NCBI GenBank assembly: GCA_023412215.1
Contig: JAEYNX010000001.1
Coordinates: 1 to 53,204 of the forward strand
Direction of reading: 5' to 3'
Length of the DNA stretch: 53,204 bases
Origin: Bacillota bacterium
GTDB lineage: Bacteria; Bacillota; Clostridia; Oscillospirales; Ruminococcaceae
Shown here: piece by piece, positions 22,547 to 31,191 of the stretch
Position numbering within the stretch: the stretch's first letter is position 1
How the letters are laid out: the number at the start of each line of letters is the position of its first letter
Program-made: the position numbers and the translations under genes
Notes under the pieces: generated by a model
Database searches by the model: none
What the model saw: only the letters and a program-made list of their open reading frames with translations
What the model was told of the DNA's origin: nothing

Positions 22547-23578
22547 CTAATATTGAACGATAACCCGATAACTGGATGGCTCAAGCGCCAGCTTGAAGGC
22601 TCTGTCAATCTCCTGCATGGGAACAACCTCGGTGATCAGGCCGCCCAAATCAATCATACCATTTTCAAATAACCGGCACGCTATCTGAAAATCACGCACA
22701 TCCGGGTTAACCGAGCCGGTAATTACAACCTCGGTGGAATGCACCTTGTTCACATTCAAATTGATGGGCTCATCTGGGTGGAAAGAGGAATACAATACAA
22801 CGCGGCCCAATTTTCCAGACATCTCCATGCTCTCTGTGGCGGCAAACGGCGCTGCCGCCGTACAGAAAACCACATTAGCCCCGCGGTTTTCGGTCAATTT
22901 TCGTACATTGCTAACCGTATTACCACTGCAGGAATCCAGCAGCACATCTGCCCCCATCCTGCGTGCAACCTCAAGCCGGGAGATATCCTTTTCACAAGCA
23001 ATTACCCTTGCGCCGCGCAGCTTTGCTAGGCGGATATGAAAAGCGCCCATGATGCCCGCCCCAATGACCACCACATCATCGCCAAGATTAATATCTGCTT
23101 TTTGTACACTGTGTATACAACAGGCCAACGGCTCAATAAGCGCAGCCTGCGTAAGTTCAACCTCTTGCCGGAGTTTAAAAACATTTTTAGCGTCTACCGT
23201 TATAAATTCCGCAAACCCTCCCGGCCCATTCATGCTTTCGTGAGTACTAGTCAAAAATGATGTCTCGCACTGATTCTCGTGGCCGTTACGACAATAATAG
23301 CATTCTCCGCAGGTATTTTGCAAGCGGATTACTACTTTGTCTCCGGTGTGCAAATTTTTTACCTCGCAGCCAACCAGTGCTACGGTTCCCGAAACCTCGT
23401 GCCCACCGGCAAACGGATACCGCTTTATAACCCCTGAATAGATTCTCTGTTCTAGCGTACAGATGGCACAGCTATTAACCCTAATAAGTACCTGATGCTT
23501 CAAGGGTTCTTTTAAAGGACGCTCGCACAGCGAAATTTCATTTTCGCCGTTCATAACATTAATTCTATAATTCTTCAT
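22547..23578 (-). CDS. Zinc-dependent medium-chain alcohol/polyol dehydrogenase
   Basis: This is a 343-residue sorbitol/threonine-dehydrogenase-like oxidoreductase. The catalytic zinc site uses Cys40 (SCAICT), His60 and Glu61 (GGHEVSG). The structural zinc site is CGECYYCRNGHENQC. The NAD-binding motif VVIGAGIMGAFH is in the second half. It would oxidise a sugar, sugar acid or polyol hydroxyl, or reduce the corresponding ketone. It starts 3 bp after the aldolase stop, which implies tight coupling. The exact substrate cannot be named. Confidence 0.85.
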   Translation of the reverse strand: MKNYRINVMNGENEISLCERPLKEPLKHQVLIRVNSCAICTLEQRIYSGVIKRYPFAGGHEVSGTVALVGCEVKNLHTGDKVVIRLQNTCGECYYCRNGHENQCETSFLTSTHESMNGPGGFAEFITVDAKNVFKLRQEVELTQAALIEPLACCIHSVQKADINLGDDVVVIGAGIMGAFHIRLAKLRGARVIACEKDISRLEVARRMGADVLLDSCSGNTVSNVRKLTENRGANVVFCTAAAPFAATESMEMSGKLGRVVLYSSFHPDEPINLNVNKVHSTEVVITGSVNPDVRDFQIACRLFENGMIDLGGLITEVVPMQEIDRAFKLALEPSSYRVIVQY

Positions 23579-23581
23579 GCT

Positions 23582-24415
23582 TTACTCTCTCTTTCCTTCC
23601 TGATTACTTATAAATGAAAAGATAGGGCTCAGTTCTTTAAGCGCTGCGTCTACACTGCAGCTTTCATGAATAAGCCTTGAAATCGCTGCGGCATAGCGTG
23701 CCGGGGTTTCGTGCCCCCATATATTACGTCCCATGGCAACACCCGCACCGCCAGCCTCAATGGCGACTTTTATTTCAGTGAGCAACTCTCGTTCAGATAC
23801 CTTTTTAGAACCGCCTAATATAACTACGGGGACGTATACACTCTCTACCAGCGATTGAAAGCTTTCATGATCCCCGGTGTATTCTGTTTTGATGATATCT
23901 GCACCCAATTCCGCCCCCTGACGACAGGCAAAAATGAGATTTTCGGCGCTGCGTGCATCTGGTCCGCCTTCAAAACCGCGGGGCAGCATCTCTGCCATAA
24001 CGGGAAGATTCCATTGGTGTGCCTGCAGAATGTTTCTGGATAATGCCGTTAAAATGTCAGTTTCAAACTTTGAACCGGGAAAGCCCATCGAGATAATTGC
24101 ATCCGCACCCAAACGCAGCGCATCTTCCGCTGTAGTAACCGTTCGCACCGGCTCTGAATGGTTACCAAGGTAGGACACTCCCCCATCTATACGCAGTATC
24201 ATTCCTTTTCCAAGAAAGCTATCTGCAAATTTATCTGCCATTCCGACCGTGCATAAAAATGCATCGGCACCTGCGGTAGCGATCTCTCGCATAATGATTT
24301 CGGGCTGCTTCATTGCTGGTAATACATTAAAATTACTGCCGTGATCCATTGCCACGATGAAGCTTCTCTTATCGCGCGCAAATATGCGGTTCATGCGATG
24401 TACAGTCTGACTCAT
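23582..24415 (-). CDS. Class I aldolase of the DeoC/FbaB/LsrF-like family
   Basis: This 277-residue TIM-barrel enzyme is expected to cleave a phosphorylated or unphosphorylated ketose through a Schiff base. Motifs: VAMDHGSNF (Asp24), the predicted Schiff-base Lys176 in ADIIKTEYTG, and the phosphate-binding loop VILGGSKK, with GGAGVAMGRNIW near the C-terminus, a phosphate-site signature. The visible phosphate site argues for a phosphorylated substrate. The gene begins after a 153-bp gap containing a terminator-like hairpin and is coupled to the dehydrogenase downstream. Fructose-1,6-bisphosphate aldolase activity is possible, but operon context argues for a dedicated catabolic substrate. Confidence 0.82.
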   Translation of the reverse strand: MSQTVHRMNRIFARDKRSFIVAMDHGSNFNVLPAMKQPEIIMREIATAGADAFLCTVGMADKFADSFLGKGMILRIDGGVSYLGNHSEPVRTVTTAEDALRLGADAIISMGFPGSKFETDILTALSRNILQAHQWNLPVMAEMLPRGFEGGPDARSAENLIFACRQGAELGADIIKTEYTGDHESFQSLVESVYVPVVILGGSKKVSERELLTEIKVAIEAGGAGVAMGRNIWGHETPARYAAAISRLIHESCSVDAALKELSPIFSFISNQEGKRE

Positions 24416-24488
24416 TTATGTAGTCTCACTCTCTTTCAAATATTCCTTCTAGGCGCTTTAAAAATAATAGGATAACCGTATTTTAAGG

Positions 24489-24533
24489 AAAAGGCACAGG
24501 GTACGGTCTTTGACTGTATACCCTGTGGCTTTT
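24489..24533 (-). terminator. Intra-operon hairpin between epimerase and aldolase genes
   Basis: Fifteen-nucleotide arms (aaaaggcacagggta at 24489-24503 and taccctgtggctttt at 24519-24533) pair with one mismatch. On the - strand the stem is followed by ccttttcctt. It would partly terminate, or mark a processing site for, the transcript passing from the transporter/epimerase genes into the aldolase/dehydrogenase/regulator genes. Confidence 0.6.
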
Positions 24534-24568
24534 CGAAAAGGAGATAAGAAGTATTTAATTTAGTTTCA

Positions 24569-25486
24569 TCAAGTATTAGTAAGGGTTGTGGATTTTGCCT
24601 CGTTATACAAAGCAATCAGGTGGTTGCCAATTGTCACGGAAAGCTCAACGATACCATGCTTAAGTTCATTGGGAACAAACCGCCCAAACTCCTGAACCTC
24701 ATAGGTCAGATCCCCCTCGTAACCGCACTCTGCAAGCCCTGTTATCGCTTCGGCCCAATTGATGGTACCGAAATAGGGCATCAGATGTTCATCCCTTTTG
24801 CCATGATTGTCTTGAACATGTACCGCTTTAAGGCGCTTGCCGATGAGGTTTAGATTCATCCTGTGAAAGCCTCCGGTAAGATTTGCGTGCCCAAAGTCGT
24901 AGCAAATACCGATGTGCTCGGAAGAAAAAGCATCGCATAGTGTACACAGTTCCTCGATAGAGGCAGCATATATACGCTGATATGGTTCCGAACGGTATTC
25001 AAAGTCATTCTCCAGTGCTATACCGATGCCGGCCTCTTTCGCAGTTTCAAGATGGACGCGATAGTACTCCAGATTGCGTTCAAGTGATGCGTTGGCATTA
25101 TGCCCCACAGAATACACCGTGCCTGGATGAGTTACCGCCCATTTTACACCTAACATCCCGGAAGCAAGAATACTGCGGTGAATCAGCTTCTCCATCAGGC
25201 TTACCTTTTGGGGGTCGTTTGTACCGAAGATATCGTAGTACGGCAGGTGCGATTGCCTAAACTTCACACCATATCGATAGCCTGTATTGACAATCTTCTT
25301 GATATAGGCTTCCCAATCCTCATCCCGCAGCCGCGAATGGGGGTTCATCGCTTCGCAGAGATTGATGTCTAAAACGGTGTAACCTGCACTAGCGCACTGC
25401 TCAATGCAGTAATCAAATCCATTTTTACCCCCGTCCGGACGAAATGCACAGATATTTGTCGATGTAGAAAGTAGCAGCACTACCAT
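24569..25486 (-). CDS. Sugar phosphate isomerase/epimerase (AP endonuclease 2-like TIM barrel)
   Basis: The protein of up to 305 residues belongs to the xylose-isomerase-like TIM-barrel superfamily. Metal-site candidates occur at ALENDFEY, CYDFGHANLTG, VHVQDNHGKRDEH and YEVQEF, as in D-tagatose/allulose epimerases and inosose dehydratase relatives. The ATG at 25486 overlaps the ribosome site GGGAG by one base. The in-frame GTG at 25480 is better spaced and may be the real start. It follows the binding-protein gene by 26 bp. In operon context it would interconvert the imported sugar or an oxidised derivative before the aldolase step. Specific chemistry is unknown. Confidence 0.78.
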   Translation of the reverse strand: MVVLLLSTSTNICAFRPDGGKNGFDYCIEQCASAGYTVLDINLCEAMNPHSRLRDEDWEAYIKKIVNTGYRYGVKFRQSHLPYYDIFGTNDPQKVSLMEKLIHRSILASGMLGVKWAVTHPGTVYSVGHNANASLERNLEYYRVHLETAKEAGIGIALENDFEYRSEPYQRIYAASIEELCTLCDAFSSEHIGICYDFGHANLTGGFHRMNLNLIGKRLKAVHVQDNHGKRDEHLMPYFGTINWAEAITGLAECGYEGDLTYEVQEFGRFVPNELKHGIVELSVTIGNHLIALYNEAKSTTLTNT

Positions 25487-25512
25487 CTCCCTTTGTATAG
25501 ACTTGACGTGGC

Positions 25513-26928
25513 TTAGGAGTTTGCTTTATTGTATTGCTCCAATAACCCATTAAGGGTGGTAGTCATTGAGGCTACTGTTTCATCAACCGATTTCCCTTGA
25601 TCCAGCATCGTTGAAACCTGATTCTGTATTTCCATATAAAAGTCCCAGCTTGGGCCAACGGTAATACCCAGCATATCTGGGCTGGTCTCGGTTACCTGCT
25701 TAACACCAATCTCCAGCTGCGGGTATTTTGCAACATAGTCCGTATAGGTTTCGGTTTCGTAAGAAGCCTTGTTGGCAGGAAAATAGCCAGTACCGGTGCT
25801 AAAGCTGGCCTGAACCTCGGATGAGACCATATATTTCACAAATTCCCATGCGGCCGCAGTCTTCTTTGCATCGCCTTTACTAAACATAAACAGGCCGGAA
25901 CCCGAAACGGTAGCACCGTAGTTGGATTGTTCACTAACCCTGGGCAGGTATGCGCAGCCCAGTTCAAATGTGCCGTTTATCTTAGTAAGTAAAGTATTGA
26001 GATTTGAGGATGAGGTGGTATAGAAAGCAAGTTGCCCTGCAAGGAACATATCTGACAAAGCATCGCTTTTATTCAGTACGGCTTTGGAGTCATACATCTT
26101 TTTCCATTCGGTTAAGAAGGCGGCCAATGTTCCTTCGCTATCGCATACAAGCTTGGTGGCGTTAGCTGAACGCCCATTTTTATTATCAACGATATAGGAT
26201 GCGTTGGCGTCCTTGCCCTTCATTTGACCAATCCAATTTGCAAGGGACGGAGAATCCGGTACCGAGGCATAGGCTGAAATCGCCGCTCCGTCGGCTGTTT
26301 GTTTCGGCAGCTTTGCAGAAGCGTCTATAATCTCCTGGAAGGTTGTGGGCGCCGTAGAAATACCGGCGGAATCCAACATGGTTTTGTTATAATACAATAC
26401 TGTGGTAGAGGAACTAAACGGCATACCCAACTGTACATTATTATACTTCCAGTTAACCAGTGGAACCGTTAAAATCCGGCTTATATCATAGGCTGTATCT
26501 ACCTTTAGCGCATCGTCTACGGTATACTTGTATTTGCTGCCCTGATAGTCGACAATACCCGTAGCGTCAATCTGCATGATGTCGGGCAGCTGATCGACCT
26601 GATCATTCTGAAGGATGGTGCGAAGCTTGGTTGTGCTATCGGAATAAGCGCCCTGAAAAACGCCCTCGATTTCAATGCCCTTTTCCTTACCCTCTTTGTT
26701 GTTAAAGTCAGCAATTAGCTTGTCCATTAACACGCCGGTATCGTCCGACATTGAATGCCAGAGTGTCAGCTTTACAGGTTCAGAGGGGGCGGAGCTTGCC
26801 AGGGCGGAGCTTGCCGGTGCTTCTACTACTGAAGAAACGTTTTCCGGCGGGGTAGTAGTTGCGCAGCCGCTAAGCAAACTAACAAACAGCACACCGGTGG
26901 CGGCTAAAGCCAGTATTCTTTCCTTCAT
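25513..26928 (-). CDS. ABC sugar importer binding lipoprotein (family 1/MalE-like)
   Basis: This is a 471-residue extracellular solute-binding lipoprotein. The signal peptide ends in the lipobox LLSG-Cys22, followed by a Ser/Pro/Ala-rich tether (about 23-50). The binding-protein fold begins with LTLWHSM, typical of carbohydrate-binding family 1. It partners with the two permeases upstream on the same strand. No ATPase is encoded nearby, as is common in Clostridia where one MsmX-type ATPase serves many importers. Substrate is unknown; oligosaccharides or polyols are likely. Confidence 0.9.
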   Translation of the reverse strand: MKERILALAATGVLFVSLLSGCATTTPPENVSSVVEAPASSALASSAPSEPVKLTLWHSMSDDTGVLMDKLIADFNNKEGKEKGIEIEGVFQGAYSDSTTKLRTILQNDQVDQLPDIMQIDATGIVDYQGSKYKYTVDDALKVDTAYDISRILTVPLVNWKYNNVQLGMPFSSSTTVLYYNKTMLDSAGISTAPTTFQEIIDASAKLPKQTADGAAISAYASVPDSPSLANWIGQMKGKDANASYIVDNKNGRSANATKLVCDSEGTLAAFLTEWKKMYDSKAVLNKSDALSDMFLAGQLAFYTTSSSNLNTLLTKINGTFELGCAYLPRVSEQSNYGATVSGSGLFMFSKGDAKKTAAAWEFVKYMVSSEVQASFSTGTGYFPANKASYETETYTDYVAKYPQLEIGVKQVTETSPDMLGITVGPSWDFYMEIQNQVSTMLDQGKSVDETVASMTTTLNGLLEQYNKANS

Positions 26929-26963
26929 TTTTTGTTACCTCCCAATAACTATGTATTTTTATA

Positions 26964-27803
26964 TCATCCGACTAAAGCGCCGGTTGACATTCCTTCAACG
27001 ATGTTCTTTCGTAACACAATAAACAGTAAAAAGGATGGAATAAGCACCAGTACTACAGCGGCCATAACCAAACTATAGTTCGTATCGTGTGGGGTAGTGA
27101 GCATGGTAATGCCCACTTGTACGGTTCGCATATCCTCCTTGTTGGTTACAAGAAGCGGCCAAAGATAACTGTTCCATAACCCAATAAACGACTGCGCGCC
27201 AAGAACGACCATAATTGGGCGTGACATGGGGAATATAACCCGAAAGATATAACGGATATTGCTGCAGCCGTCAATCTGCGAGGCCTCATGAAGCTCTCTT
27301 GGAATAGTTTTAAAATGCTGGCGTAAAAGCAGCATCTGCGAGGCTCCGACAATTGATGTAATACACATTCCAAGGTAATTATCAAGTAATCCAAGCCTTG
27401 ATACCGTAAGATAGTTTATAATAATTAATGTGTCACTGGGCAGCATCATGGTAGCCAGCACGATAATGAACAGCAGTCTTTTCCCTTTAAAGTTATAGTA
27501 TGCGAACGCAAAGGCCGCAAGCGTGGCAAACAATAGCTTCATGGTGGTCCCGACGATTGAAACTATAAGCGAGTTAAGCATAAACCTAAGGATGGGTGTT
27601 TTCTCAAATACCTGTATGAAATTTGTTAGGTTGCCAAAGCTTTTAGGGAGCAAAGTAGGGGGATACTTGGAGAATTCCTCCACGCTTTTAAAGGAAGCTA
27701 AAAGACAATAGAGAATGGGGAAAACCATAATAATCCCCAAAGCCATTGCTATAATGGTCACAATACTGTTTTTGCAGAATTCGGCTTGCTTTTTCTTACT
27801 CAT
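26964..27803 (-). CDS. ABC sugar importer permease (MalG/AraQ-type)
   Basis: This 279-residue membrane protein has six predicted membrane segments. The cytoplasmic EAA loop is EASQIDGCSNIRYIFRVIF, where the ATPase docks. Its start overlaps the stop of the first permease by 4 bp (ATGA), so the two are made together. It carries the family C-terminus MSTGALVG. It works with the lipoprotein at 25513. Confidence 0.9.
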   Translation of the reverse strand: MSKKKQAEFCKNSIVTIIAMALGIIMVFPILYCLLASFKSVEEFSKYPPTLLPKSFGNLTNFIQVFEKTPILRFMLNSLIVSIVGTTMKLLFATLAAFAFAYYNFKGKRLLFIIVLATMMLPSDTLIIINYLTVSRLGLLDNYLGMCITSIVGASQMLLLRQHFKTIPRELHEASQIDGCSNIRYIFRVIFPMSRPIMVVLGAQSFIGLWNSYLWPLLVTNKEDMRTVQVGITMLTTPHDTNYSLVMAAVVLVLIPSFLLFIVLRKNIVEGMSTGALVG

Positions 27804-28720
27804 TGGTAATGCACCCCTTTTTTTTCAAACGAAAATGCAAGTACCGTAAACAGCAGGGTTAAAGCAAATACCACAAGGCTGATACAGGCGCTTAGGCTGT
27901 AGTTTGATGATTGGTAGCCGGAGGTGAACATCATATAAACCAGCGTTGTGGTAGAGCGTGCGGGTCCGCCTTCAGTAAGAATCATGACCGGCCCGGATGT
28001 CATAATAGACTGTATAACATTGGTACAAATAACGTAAAAAACGATAGGTGATATGATGGGAAGTCGGATTCTAAAGAATCTGGTAAATGGGCCTGCGCCA
28101 TCAATGGCGGCTGCCTCCATAACGGAAACAGGAACATTTCGTAGCGCTGAGAGAAACAGTAAAAAGTCAAAGGAGATACCCATCCATAAGCAGACCAAAA
28201 GAATACCAAGCAGTGCATATTGTTTGTCGGAAAACCAACCCCAGTCAATATGGAGGATATGGTTGATGATACCTGCCGTTGGGTTTAGCATCAGCTTAAA
28301 GATCATAGCCAGTGCCGACATCGAAACGGCCATCGGCAAAATAATCATCAGCTCGTTAAGCCAACTAAGTTTGCGTTTCTTACAACATAACAATGCTAGG
28401 CCCAGTGAGAAGATGAGGTTTAATACTACAAACATAACAACAAGCCGCATTGTAACCGCCAGAGCGTTATAGAAGTTCGGGTTAGAAAACAGAAATTTAA
28501 AATTCTCTAGCCCTATAAACTTAGTGATTTCACCCTTGAAATTTACGGTAGAGAAACTGTAAAGAAATGTTCGAATGAAGGGGTAATATGTAAACAGCGC
28601 CGAAAAGATAAGTATGGGGAGGAGATATAAATAGGGCGCAAGCTTCGTTACCCTGCTATTGAACGGGTTTCTAGTATGTTGTTTTTGTAGCGTGTTATAA
28701 TTGTTAGTTACCTCATTCAT
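27800..28720 (-). CDS. ABC sugar importer permease (MalF/UgpA-type)
   Basis: The first gene of the operon encodes 306 residues with six membrane segments. The EAA loop is EAAAIDGAGPFTRFFRIRLP. ATG 28720 is chosen because TTTTGGAG precedes it by 7 bp. The frame stays open upstream to 28825 but has no ribosome site, and those residues are not typical of the family. The operon promoter must lie in 28721-29167. A TATAAT hexamer at 28836-28831 on this strand is a candidate -10, with no good -35. Confidence 0.88.
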   Translation of the reverse strand: MNEVTNNYNTLQKQHTRNPFNSRVTKLAPYLYLLPILIFSALFTYYPFIRTFLYSFSTVNFKGEITKFIGLENFKFLFSNPNFYNALAVTMRLVVMFVVLNLIFSLGLALLCCKKRKLSWLNELMIILPMAVSMSALAMIFKLMLNPTAGIINHILHIDWGWFSDKQYALLGILLVCLWMGISFDFLLFLSALRNVPVSVMEAAAIDGAGPFTRFFRIRLPIISPIVFYVICTNVIQSIMTSGPVMILTEGGPARSTTTLVYMMFTSGYQSSNYSLSACISLVVFALTLLFTVLAFSFEKKGVHYQ

Positions 28721-29167
28721 TTTTTTCTCCAAAATCAATTGATAAAAGTGATCATTTGTAACTGTTATGTGATATTTGCTCATCTCTTCCTTATTGTAAT
28801 CCAATATTATCTCTGAAACTATCAAATTTAATTATATGGGATGTAAAGGTTGCGTTATATCTGATATTCAACAAACAGCTACTGGATTAATAGATAACCG
28901 AAACTAAACGAAAAGGGCGCCTCCACAATACAAATCGTGTGATAGGCGCTCTGTTACATTATGGATTGCATACCCGGAAAACTATAGGATCGGCCATCAC
29001 ATAATAAGTAAAAATCGGACCTATCCTGAAAGGGGACCACTAATTTTTCAGGGTTAATATCTAAAAAATTCATTATATTATTTTTTCTGAACTTATTGTA
29101 GTATAGGGCTAGAAATACCACCGTCTCCGTAAGACTTTATAATAAATGGAAAGGAAGGCAAAAGTCT
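28721..29167. other. Divergent regulatory gap between the ABC operon and the GH31 gene
   Basis: No gene is seen in this 447-bp AT-rich spacer between divergent operons. It contains a hairpin with arms agggcgcct (28914-28922) and aggcgctct (28944-28952) and an inner cac/gtg pairing. Neither side has a proper T-run, so it may be an operator or mRNA leader structure. A shorter repeat ctgaaa/tttcag spans about 29019-29042. Promoters for both sides must be here, but I cannot place them with confidence. Confidence 0.4.
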
Positions 29168-31168
29168 ATGGGCACTCCATTTTCCGGTGATCATGGGCGC
29201 CTGACACGCACACTGTACGGCGAAAAGCTGTGCATTGAGCCCTGGGGTGAAAACAGCCTGCGAGTCAGAGCCAGCCGGGAGAGCACGTTTTCCGGCAAAG
29301 ACTGGGCGCTGCTTCCCCCGCCCGCCGCCTCGTGTACGATTGATATTACTCCCGAAAAGGCAATTATCCGTAACGGTAAGCTGACTGCGGAGGTATTGCA
29401 AAACGGCAAGCTTTCATTTTTTAACCAGCACGGCGACCTGCTGTTGGAGGAATATGTCAGAAACCGCGAAAACCTCTACGAATACTGCAGCCCGCTGAAC
29501 ATCCCTGCGCGGGAGCTTAAGCCGATACTTGGCGGCTGGCAGCTTACCGCGCGTTTTGAGGCGCGGGATGATGAGCGTATCTTTGGCATGGGTCAGTACC
29601 AGCACGGTTACCTCAACCAGAAGGGCTGCACGCTGGAGCTGGCACAGCGCAACACGCAGGCCTCGGTGCCGTTTGCGCTTTCAAGCCTAGGCTATGGGTT
29701 CTTATGGAACAACCCCGCCGTAGGTACCGCCACCTTTGGCAAGAACAAAACCGAGTGGTTTGCGCAGTATACCGGTGAACTGGACTACTGGTTAACCGCA
29801 GGCGACACCCCCGCCGAGATTGTGCACAGCTATACAAACGCAACCGGTAAGCCGCCCATGATGCCTGATTATGGCATGGGCTTCTGGCAGTGCAAGCTGC
29901 GCTACCAGACGCAGCAGGAGCTGCTTGAGGTGGCACGCGAGCACAAACGCAGAGGGCTTCCTATGGACGTAATTGTAATCGATTTCTTCCATTGGACCAA
30001 CCACGGCGACTGGAAGTTTGACCCCAATTATTGGCCTGACCCCGAGGCAATGGTAAAGGAACTGCGCGAGCTCGGCATTGAGCTGATGGTTTCGGTATGG
30101 CCCACCGTGGCAAAGGACAGCGAAAACTATACCGAGATGAGCCGGAATGATCTGTTGGTGAAAACCGACCGCGGGCAATCCACCAATATGGAATTCTTGG
30201 GCAACAACGTCTTTTTTGACGCCACCAACCCCAATGCACGCGATTTTATATGGAAAAAGGTAAAGAAAAACTACTACGATAAGGGGGTCAAAATCTTCTG
30301 GCTGGATGAGGCCGAACCCGAATACGGCCCGTATGATTTTGACATCTACCGCTATCACCTCGGCCCGGCGCTCGCCGTCAGCAACCTTTACCCCGCTATG
30401 TATGCCAAAGCGTTTTACGATGGCATGACGGCGGCAGGGCAGCGGGATGTCGTGAATCTTGTGCGCTGCGCATGGGCGGGCAGCCAGCGCTACGGCGCAC
30501 TGGTGTGGTCCGGCGATGTGGATTCGAGCTTTCGCGGCCTGCGCGAGCAGTTCACGGCCGGCCTGAATATGGGGCTCTCTGGTATCCCGTGGTGGACAAC
30601 CGATATCGGCGGCTTTCTGGGCGGAGACCCGGACGATCCGGAATTTAGGGAGTGTATTATCCGCTGGTTCGAGTACGGCGCTTTCTGCCCGGTATTCCGC
30701 CTGCATGGGGAACGCCTGCCGCACAAGGAACCACTGGGTACCGTGGGAGGCGGCCGGTTCTTTAGCGGTGCCGCCAACGAGGTTTGGAGCTACGGCGATG
30801 AGGCTTATGAAATCTTTAAAAAATACATGCTTCTGCGTGAGCGGCTTCGCCCCTATATCGCTGAGCAGATGCGTTCGGCGCATGAGAACGGCACCCCGGT
30901 GATCCGCCCGCTGTTTTATGATTTCCCCACTGACGCAGCTGCGTGGGAGGTAAGCGACGAGTACATGTTCGGCCCAAGCCTGCTGGTTGCGCCTATAATG
31001 GAGGAGAACAAGCGTGAACGGCCAGTTTATCTGCCCGCAAACGCGGTATGGCAAAATACCCACACCGGCAAGACCTACGAAGGCGGAAAAACAATTGTGT
31101 GCGAGGCGCCGCTGGATGTAATACCTATCTTTATAAAAAACGGCGCAGATGTTGATTTCACTCTTTAA
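29168..31168 (+). CDS. GH31 alpha-glycosidase (alpha-xylosidase/alpha-glucosidase type)
   Basis: The enzyme of 666 residues is of glycoside hydrolase family 31. It has an N-terminal beta-sandwich (1-220), a catalytic barrel with nucleophile Asp380 in FWLDEAEPE, and acid/base candidate Asp450 in WSGDVDSS, followed by C-terminal beta domains. The nucleophile neighbourhood (WLDxxEPE) is that of the XylS/Xyl31A alpha-xylosidase side of the family. It differs from the YicI-like enzyme at 41282, so the two are not recent duplicates. There is no signal peptide, so it acts inside the cell. ATG 29168 follows AAGGAAGG. The unassigned gene 23 bp downstream is probably co-transcribed. Removal of alpha-xylose from imported oligosaccharides is the preferred role; alpha-glucose is the alternative. 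Confidence 0.85.
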   Translation: MGTPFSGDHGRLTRTLYGEKLCIEPWGENSLRVRASRESTFSGKDWALLPPPAASCTIDITPEKAIIRNGKLTAEVLQNGKLSFFNQHGDLLLEEYVRNRENLYEYCSPLNIPARELKPILGGWQLTARFEARDDERIFGMGQYQHGYLNQKGCTLELAQRNTQASVPFALSSLGYGFLWNNPAVGTATFGKNKTEWFAQYTGELDYWLTAGDTPAEIVHSYTNATGKPPMMPDYGMGFWQCKLRYQTQQELLEVAREHKRRGLPMDVIVIDFFHWTNHGDWKFDPNYWPDPEAMVKELRELGIELMVSVWPTVAKDSENYTEMSRNDLLVKTDRGQSTNMEFLGNNVFFDATNPNARDFIWKKVKKNYYDKGVKIFWLDEAEPEYGPYDFDIYRYHLGPALAVSNLYPAMYAKAFYDGMTAAGQRDVVNLVRCAWAGSQRYGALVWSGDVDSSFRGLREQFTAGLNMGLSGIPWWTTDIGGFLGGDPDDPEFRECIIRWFEYGAFCPVFRLHGERLPHKEPLGTVGGGRFFSGAANEVWSYGDEAYEIFKKYMLLRERLRPYIAEQMRSAHENGTPVIRPLFYDFPTDAAAWEVSDEYMFGPSLLVAPIMEENKRERPVYLPANAVWQNTHTGKTYEGGKTIVCEAPLDVIPIFIKNGADVDFTL

Positions 31169-31191
31169 TCATTTTAAAAGGAGTAATTTCC

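Noticed and set aside
21558..24415. Autoinducer-2 (Lsr) processing, because SorC and LsrF-like proteins occur together
   Set aside because: There is no LsrK kinase or RbsB-type importer; the transporter is of the MalE/F/G type and a dehydrogenase and epimerase are present.
29792..31063. Long - strand open frame of 423 codons
   Set aside because: It is a shadow of the GH31 gene at 29168 with no recognisable domain or ribosome site.
21558..31168. Sulfoquinovose degradation, because GH31 and a class I aldolase are neighbours
   Set aside because: No sulfofructose kinase, transaldolase or sulfonate exporter is present, and the GH31 is on a separate divergent unit with alpha-xylosidase-like motifs. 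Not excluded experimentally, but unsupported.
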